A stretch of DNA of 64,000 nucleotides from NCBI GenBank assembly GCA_964019055.1, contig OZ025220.1, forward strand, positions 6,126,620 through 6,190,619, written 5' to 3'. Positions 57,710 through 64,000 of this stretch are shown piece after piece (position 1 is the stretch's first letter; every line of letters starts with the position of its first letter). The stretch comes from Anthopleura xanthogrammica (Eukaryota; Cnidaria; Anthozoa; Actiniaria; Actiniidae). The notes below the pieces were generated by a model. That model saw nothing but the letters and a program-made list of their open reading frames with translations, was not told where the DNA came from and ran no database searches. A program made the translations under genes and the position numbers.

Positions 57710-59330
57710 TTAGGTAAAAAGGCTGGAAAGCTTTCCTGTTTCACCTTATTTTTTAAATTATTTATTTTTGAAAAGTTCAAATATATCAACAGTTAATCCT
57801 ACACTATATTGTGATGGACCGAGGAATAGTAGAAGAGAGGGTTTATTTATACTTGTACATTGTAGCTCAGTAATTTTAATACTTGTAAACGAGCGTGATT
57901 TCAATACTAGATTAATATTTCGATGACGAGGATAATCAATATCATCAAGTAGGAAAGATTCACAAAAACGTCTTTATTTTCTAAAATTACGGCATCTATG
58001 GCTTTTTTCTAATGAATTTAGGACTTATTTAAGCAAAAATTCTGGCTTTCCGGTTGCTATAATAGTTATCCATACGTTTACTCTCTGGGAAAAAAGGGCC
58101 AAGGTCAAGGTCGTACCCACAGCTTTTGAAAGGAATGTTGTTCGAGTTGGAGCAGACGTTAGTGGGGGAATGACGGGAACCGGAAGCGCCTCACAGCGGC
58201 TGCGCAGGAAGCTACTAAAGTCAGGACTCGTTGGTTGCTGTCTTGATCAGCCATGCGGCGGCCATCTTGAATCTGAATTAATGAAAATAACTTTTTACGA
58301 GATGCCGGGGGTATACGTAGGATCTGATGAAGAAAAAAACAAATTCTAGGTTTCTCTTGCCCAATCATGCTGGTTAAGTGACAAGCATTTCATTGTTCTA
58401 CGTAGTATCAGTCATTATTTTCACATCTTGAATCGCAATGCATTATGGGGCGTCCAGGGGGCAAAAGAAAACAAAAATGTTGGATAAAATAGAGAGTTTC
58501 GTTTATTTGTCTTTCTTTCATGTCCATCTTCTTAATTTATCTCTTGTCAAGTTGTCTATTTTTTTTTTTTTTTTTTTTTAAGTCAATATTTATCCAGGAA
58601 TGTCCAGTTTAGCAAGGCTAGTTTAAATGGAGTCCTGAACCTATGGGTGAAACGTTAATTCAAATCGACGCCATAAGCGTAACAAAGATTTGTATATTTG
58701 CCCCCTACCAAAATGGCCGCCGCATCGTCGAAGTAGTCCATTTGGTGTGCAGTATGTAGCAGTCAGAAACATTCGCCTAGAAAAAAAAAATTCTTCATCC
58801 CTTAGTATTTTTAAGAAAAAAATGAAAACCTCACTTCTATCTTTATCAATAAAACCCCAAAATTAATTGAATTGTAAACTTAGTAATATAGTATGTATGT
58901 ATCAATAACCAAAACCTCCTTTGTTTAGAGCTTGATTGCCTTATGCAATCTCCACGCTTCATACTATTTGTTAATTAGTCCTGGGTGCAAGAGTACCTTG
59001 TTTAACCCTTTGGGTTGTCTCTCTTGCACCATCCACCTATTCTTTTCCATTTTTCACTGTAAATTTATCTTTTGTGTATATGTGGTAAATAAAAACCTTT
59101 GAACCTTTGAACCATTATAAGGTTGCCGTGTCACTATTCAATGGCTCTGAAGTCCCACCGAATTTGATGAAAACTGACATTTGTACTTGGAACTCTCAAG
59201 CAACATGGTACAGGACGTTCTCGGTCGTGATACTACGTATAAATAGGTCAACTTTGAATACATATTTTCATATCAAACACAGGGGCGCTACCGGGCGCTA
59301 CCGAGTTTTCTAGTTGAACAACATATAAAG
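57710..59330. other. Gene-poor stretch with LINE 3' end
   Basis: No supported gene. A poly-T run is at about 58560-58580. Around 58985-59115 a LINE-like 3' end reads gttgtctctcttgcaccatcc...aataaaaacctttgaacctttgaacc, with an 8-bp repeated tail. A short frame at 58159-58368 (minus, around MADQDSNQRVL) sits behind aagatggcc but has no recognisable domain. Confidence 0.4.
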
Positions 59331-59486
59331 ACTATTCAAAGTCATTTGAATATATGATAATTTCATCAATGCCATTGTTATGATAATTCCAAGCCTGTGA
59401 TTGGTCCCTGAGGGTATAAATCACCGTGACGCATAAATTAACTGTCACTCGTCCCAGGAAAGCCAGCACAGAACGTTTACTGTGCT
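59331..59486 (+). promoter_or_regulatory. Repeat A1 with TATA-type promoter
   Basis: 156-bp left repeat. It contains ctgagggtataaatcaccg about 120 bp before the gag ATG, a good TATA box, followed by cactcgtcccaggaaagcc. The copy A2 at 62062-62217 carries the same box, as expected for a repeat that must regenerate the promoter. Confidence 0.65.
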
Positions 59487-59542
59487 AGAGAACGATTTAA
59501 CAGAGACCGACCTCCGAACACAGATTGGAAGTTAACTCAGGA

Positions 59543-61864
59543 ATGGCAGACCAAGAACCTGTAGCTGATGCTGCTGCTGTTCAGGAAGCCTTAAACGCCG
59601 TTCAGCCGGTTGATCCACCCGCCGCTCAAGTTCTGGCTCAAGGTCATCAAGGTGGCGCCGAGCAAGTTGGCGATAGGCCGCAGGTAACTATTTTGAAACA
59701 GTTATTCTACTTCTATGCCTAAATATTTTGCTGGTACCTGAGTTTTTTCCTACTCATTTTTTCCTGGCTTGTAAGACGTGTACTTTCATGTATGTCGTAA
59801 TGTGGGTTTAGATTTCGTGTAGCGTCTTCTCCCCTGGGACTGTGAGTCCCCGAAAATATTCAACGACTAATGACTTATTTTCGCGAGATAGTTCTCTGCA
59901 GCGAGTTTTTGCGGGTGTACACAATATTATAACTTGGATATTTGTTGTATTTTTTGCCTTTATGTTATTAGTGGGCGAGGGGCGAAGGCAAGCCAGAAAG
60001 TTTCAGTTTATAAATTTTGTGCCCAGTTTGCAATTGTTCGTTCGTATGTTTTACGAAATGGGATAGCATTTTTTACGAGTACAGGACCCATATCGCGTTA
60101 GTCAGGGCTGTTAGATTGTGTATATTTGGAAGGGTAGCTTAGATTACTTTTCGAATTGAGTACAATGGTGCCGTCCTCGTGGCTTCGGGCCGTTTTCAGA
60201 GAGGGCAATTAGCGTGCCTTTTAGAGTGATCATCGAGTACGGGTTTCGTTTTGGCTTAGGGCCTTTTGTGCAGAGAGGAAACCTAGTTAATTGGTTATTG
60301 ATTACCGTACACAGTTTGTGCCGTCCGCTTGGCTTCGGGCCGTTTTCAGAGAGGGCAATTAGCGGGAGTTTGATTGAGTGATCATCGAGTACGGGTTTCG
60401 TTTTGGCTTAGGGCCTTTTGTGCAGAGAGGAAACCTAGTTAATTGGTTATTGATTACCGTACACAGTTTGTGCCGTCCTCTTGGCTTCGGGCCGTTTTCA
60501 GAGAGGGCAATTAGCGGGAGTTTGATCGAGTGATAATCGAGTACGGGTTTCCCAAGTGGCTTAGGGCCTATTGTGCAGAGAGGAAACCTAGTTAATTTGT
60601 TCTGGATTTTGTACAGAGCGTGTGCCGTCCTCTTGGCTTTGGGCCGTTTTCAGAGAGGACAATTAGCGTGATTTTGATCGAGTGATAATCGAGTACGGGT
60701 TTCCCAAGTGGCTTAGGGCCTATTGTGCAGAGAGGAAACCTAGTGAATTTGTTATGGATTTTGTACACATGAGTTTGTGCCGTCCTCTTGGCTTTGGGCC
60801 GTTTTCAGAGAGGGCAATTCGTGTGCATTTGATTAAGTGACAAGTGAGTACGGGTTTCCTCTTGGTTCAGGGCCGTTTTTATAGAGGAGAAATTTAGTTG
60901 AAGTTTTTTCATGAATCGAACGGAGGCTTCAGGGCTGCTGTCATATTAAGTTTGTTTCTTTGTGCTGGAGCTAATAAAGAGAGAAGGAATTTAAAAATAT
61001 TATGTCATAAGTCTATTAAACGTTATTTCGTTCAGGCCATGATTCAGTGTTTTGTTTTCTTGGTTGTGTGACAAAAATTAGCGCCCTTTGCGCAAGCGTT
61101 TTTTAGTTCTTTGGACATGTTATTCAAACTTTAATGATTGTCGGATATTTTCGGGTTTGGGAAGTTGGTTTGAGTAAGGCCGGTTTTACCCCCCTTTTTT
61201 TCTACCTAATTGTAGTTTGCTTTTTTATTTATTTATTTTTTGGTTTTACTGCATGGTTGGGTCTCATCGTTTGTCTCGTGTACCATCCATCGCGGAGGTG
61301 AGGTTACTGTTTCCTGACTGGGCCTCCCGTAGGTTTTTTTTTGTTACGCACCTTTTTTAATTCAAATTATATTTTATTTATTTTTCATTTTTTCCCTGAT
61401 GCTATTTGTATATTAAAAATAGCTTAGTGTATTATAATTCAGTTACGCTTTGTCTAGGTTTCTTGGCGTTATTTGTTTTTTAGAACCCGGCTAAAAGGAG
61501 AAAATTGGACGTGGACTTTGTCCTACCGGAATGGGAGAGGGAGGTGCGTTTTAGTCCTTGTCTAACCCAACAACCACTATGATCAAGTCAAATACGTTGG
61601 GTAACCCTGGACGGGAGGCCCAGTCAGGAAACACGTTTTGAACTCGAGCGCCTTAGGAAATTGTATGCCAATCCGCAACCTTTGCCACTGGAAGATTTAG
61701 GTTTCCGGGACCCTAATGATTTTCAAGCAGGCGAAATTCACAACCATGTACCAGCGTGGTTGACGGTGCTAGCTGGCCAGTCAAACAAAACGCTCATCTT
61801 ACGTTGGTTAGAGGAGGGTGTCCATGTTAAAGATTTTGCTACCCGTTTTACAGGCTCGCTTTAA
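59543..61864 (+). CDS. Spliced gag-like ORF of the YR retroelement (remnant)
   Basis: Three exons in phase 0: 59543-59683, 61484-61543 and 61628-61864. Donors CAG|gtaact and GAG|gtgcgt, acceptors ttttttag and cagtcag. Exon 1 is Ala/Gln/Pro-rich (MADQEPVADAAAVQEALNAV). Exon 2 has a basic NLS-like PAKRRKLD. Exon 3 contains ELERLRKLYANPQPLPLEDL and RWLEEGVHVKDF, which resembles the N-terminal part of DIRS-type polyproteins, WLxxGVxVxxFxxxFKG. A stop at 61862-61864 results from a one-base shift; the related frame continues (FKNKEFCSF) in the next register. Intron 1 holds the 150-bp minisatellite. Splicing is predicted only. Confidence 0.6.
60172..60900. repeat. ~150-bp minisatellite inside the retroelement intron
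   Basis: Five units starting ccgtcctcgtggcttcggg at about 60172, 60322, 60473, 60625 and 60780, spacing 150-155 bp, the last decaying. Each unit is two related halves (ggcttcgggccgttttcagagag and ggcttagggccttttgtgcagagag), so the array grew from a ~75-bp dimer. Confidence 0.9.
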
Positions 61865-62004
61865 AAATAAAGAGTTCTGCAGTTTCATGTGGTGTGCCTT
61901 GTTGGGGCCAGGGATAGGGAGGGTTAAGGTTTGGAGAGGGGCCAGTTTGATTCCTTTGTGGGTAGCTGTTCTGCCCTTGAGCATAGCAGTAAATGGGCTT
62001 TCGT
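61865..62004 (+). pseudogene. Frameshifted start of the reverse-transcriptase region
   Basis: In the frame offset from the gag exon the translation reads FKNKEFCSF, then GRVKVWRGASLIPLWVAVLP and LSIAV. GRVxVWGxxxxPLxVxPL fits the stretch just before the RT core in DIRS-type ORFs. It runs directly into repeat B1, so RT, RNase H and recombinase have been deleted. Confidence 0.5.
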
Positions 62005-62068
62005 CCGGAGTGTTCGTCCCCATATCTTATTATCATACAATGAAGATAGTGAGAATATAATACTATTC
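62005..62068 (+). repeat. Repeat B1 (joined to A2)
   Basis: 64 bp, ccggagtgttcgtccccata...ataatactattc; identical to B2 at 62429-62492. Its last 7 bases are also the start of A2. Confidence 0.85.
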
Positions 62069-62217
62069 AAAGTCATTTGAATATATGATAATTTCATCAA
62101 TGCCATTGTTATGATAATTCCAAGCCTGTGATTGGTCCCTGAGGGTATAAATCACCGTGACGCATAAATTAACTGTCACTCGTCCCAAGAAAGCCAGCAC
62201 AGAACGTTTACTGTGCT
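62062..62217 (+). repeat. Repeat A2
   Basis: 156 bp, one mismatch to A1 (cccaag against cccagg). Followed by 211 bp (62218-62428) before B2; in this stretch atctgtgttcggagg is an inverted match to cctccgaacacagat just right of A1 (about 59511-59525), a possible complementary region. Confidence 0.85.
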
Positions 62218-62428
62218 CCCCCCCGGCCCACCCATCTGTGTTCGGAGGGAGTTGGTCTTCTGTGTAATCCATCCGCGTTTGGGGGTTTTGCGTGCGTGCA
62301 TGCACATGGCCATGCGCCATATTATTTCGTCTTCGTTTTCCCCTTAATTTTTGATAAGGCTCGTTTTAATTCCACGCAAAACCTTCAACGCGAACCATAC
62401 GACACTCCGCGTCGTATTCACTTGCGAA

Positions 62429-62492
62429 CCGGAGTGTTCGTCCCCATATCTTATTATCATACAATGAAGATAGTGAGAATATAATACTATTC
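62429..62492 (+). repeat. Repeat B2 (right end of element)
   Basis: 64 bp identical to B1, ending actattc then host sequence tgataaaa. Confidence 0.85.
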
Positions 62493-64000
62493 TGATAAAA
62501 AATTAGAGAAATCCATGGTACAGTTTTTGAACAAGCGGGATTTTAATGACTACCACTATTGTTCACATATTTGGCGCGTAAATAGTTCCAACTTTTAAAA
62601 CAGTAATTTAGCCTCTTATAAGCCACATTACACTTTAATTTTCAACCCATTTATAAAAAATAATCTTTAAATTGCAAATCAAAGCGTGATCCGGTCCGAA
62701 TTTGATTTCATGATGCAGAAAAAGTGTTTCAACTTCCCAGTAGAATCTGACGAATACCTTGTCCGCCATCTTGAAAATACTCGAAATAATGCTTTGCGAC
62801 CTGAGAGCAAACACCACCTGACCTGACACGTAGGACTTAAAGTGGTGAAAAGCGAACCTTCAGTAGCTACATCAACCTTGCTACCCACATCGCATTAATA
62901 AAACCTTAATAAGAATCTCAAACAGTCTATCAGTCGTTGCATGTTCTAGAACGTTAACTACCAGCTACAATGGCCGTAAAAGTTTCAAAAATTGTTTTGA
63001 AAATAAATTTGAAAAAGTATAATAATTGAGAAAGTAAGACACTCCGACCGGGTAGACTTGGATACCTGGGGCCGTTAACCATGTTTCTGAGTCTCGAAGA
63101 ACATAACAAACTGAAGCGTAGTTGCTTAGGCTCTGAAGATATCTCATGGAGGTAGACTGAGATAGCTATGATAGCTATGATAGCTATGTATTGCTTTGCT
63201 TTGTCATGTTCAGTTTTGTTCTAATGTTTTTCTTCGTGAAGAGTAGAGATACTTTAATCCTTAAAGTCATTTTTGATACAAAATATCATAAAATTGAAAG
63301 GCATTGAAAAAGATAAATCTTAAGTCTAAATTCCACTCCCGTCTAAGTTCATAGAGATTAGTCTGCCGTCACGCGTCTTCCTGACTCGAGAACGTTTGCT
63401 TTATAGACCCCTTGCAGCATGTTGGAGACCAGCTCAAAAGGACAAAGCAATAGTTTGCAATTCTCAGGAGATTTAAATTATTTTGTTTTGTTCTCCAAAT
63501 TGAGCTGCTTTGACTTCACGTGAAAGGGGTCTATTTGCATTAAGAAAATAATTATGCCTATTTTTCGGACTTCTTGGGCCCCAATTCAACACCAAAGCTG
63601 GACATAATTATTTTCCCGTAGAACACTGGAATGTGGTAAATTTGTATTTTAAAACACGAAAATGTAGCACTTCCTTCAGCTTACTGTATCAGAAAGGACG
63701 TTTATTGCATGCCTATAGGTTAAGCTACTATATATGTTTTCCTTTGCTGTTATTTTTTGATGCTGTTGCTCCCCGGTGTTGCTCCTTGTTAATACTGCCT
63801 CTGACCATCAGCTAACTAGGTTTACATTGCTTTGACTATCAAGTCTTGCGTGTGTGAGGCGATTCTTGACTTAATTATTATTGACTACTACGATTCTTGT
63901 TGTCATGATACACATTTTAGATCCACTATAGCTGGGTTTCAATCAGCTGATAAAAGTCTTTGAATCTCATTATCTGCTCCAAATGGTGGTCAAACACTGA
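62493..64000. other. Right end of window
   Basis: AT-rich, mostly unrecognised. A minus-strand frame at about 62698-62771 starts at aagATGGCGGAC (MADKVFVRFYWEVETLFLHH), a first-exon-like context, but has no recognised domain or clear donor. A short tagctatga triple repeat is at about 63160-63187 and the TAGACCCC foldback MITE is at 63404-63533. Confidence 0.35.
63404..63533. mobile_element. TAGACCCC-ended foldback MITE outside the duplicated units
   Basis: Reverse-oriented member: tagaccccttgcagcatg at the left, cacgtgaaaggggtcta at the right, with the shared caaattgagctgc core. Shows that the family is dispersed. Confidence 0.65.

Larger units (their letters stand above)
59331..62492 (+). 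mobile_element. YR-type retroelement with split direct repeats, internally deleted
   Basis: Order A1 (59331-59486), gag-like exons, B1 (62005-62068), A2 (62062-62217), B2 (62429-62492). A1 and A2 are 156 bp and differ at one base; B1 and B2 are 64 bp and identical. B1 runs straight into A2, and ACTATTC occurs at the left end, the B1/A2 junction and the right end. This A1-ORF-B1-A2-B2 plan is known for PAT/Ngaro/Kangaroo-type tyrosine-recombinase retrotransposons. Between the gag remnant and B1 only a scrap of the reverse-transcriptase region survives; RNase H and recombinase are gone. Near-identical repeats imply recent mobilisation, presumably by enzymes of a full-length relative. Confidence 0.8.

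Noticed and set aside
58159..58368. Minus-strand frame with MADQDSNQRVLTLVASC
   Set aside because: Begins after a Kozak-like aagatggcc, but no domain, no splice continuation and low complexity at the end.

Overview
The window looks like nuclear DNA of an invertebrate animal, most likely an anthozoan cnidarian (stony-coral-like). Reasons: AT-rich sequence, small phase-matched exons separated by 0.1-3 kb introns with GT/AG sites, dense palindromic MITE-like elements, tRNA-derived SINE pieces, LINE and Penelope-like fragments and a tyrosine-recombinase-type retroelement. No prokaryotic features are present. The taxon is my inference; no species-specific marker was seen.

Layout. (1) Positions 411-27171 (unit A) and 29711-55668 (unit B) are head-to-tail copies of one ~26 kb segment. 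Each starts with a long pure 7-bp satellite (CGATAGG)n and carries one multi-exon gene on the minus strand. I rebuilt 21 exons per gene by hand: an LRRNT cap, 16 single-repeat LRR exons (14 of 72 bp, one of 69, one of 66, all phase 2-2), two Cys-rich exons, a 1524-bp exon with a further Cys-rich stretch and 8-9 membrane segments, and a cytoplasmic tail with the stop. Phases agree throughout and give about 1118 residues after a first exon (presumably a signal peptide) that I could not find. (2) 27172-29710 is a spacer holding two copies of an AGCGGAGCTCC-ended element. (3) 55669-59330 is gene-poor, with a 57-bp minisatellite (about 17 units) and a LINE 3' end. (4) 59331-62492 is an internally deleted retroelement with split direct repeats in the order A1-gag-B1-A2-B2, as in PAT/Ngaro-like YR retrotransposons. 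(5) 62493-64000 is mostly unrecognised.

The two units allow a natural before/after comparison. Several insertions are in one unit while the other keeps the empty site: in A a hairpin element (14-bp flanking repeat), a ~1.4-kb AGCGGAGCTCC element and a TA-embedded MITE; in B a TAA-flanked MITE, a TTAA-flanked element, a Penelope-like fragment nested next to it and a 408-bp TIR element. Microsatellites at matching loci have expanded different motifs. By hand count the LRR-coding exons differ at about 3.2% of bases between the genes but the 1524-bp membrane exon at only 0.26%, synonymous sites included, which suggests gene conversion and/or strong constraint on the membrane half while the ectodomains diverge.
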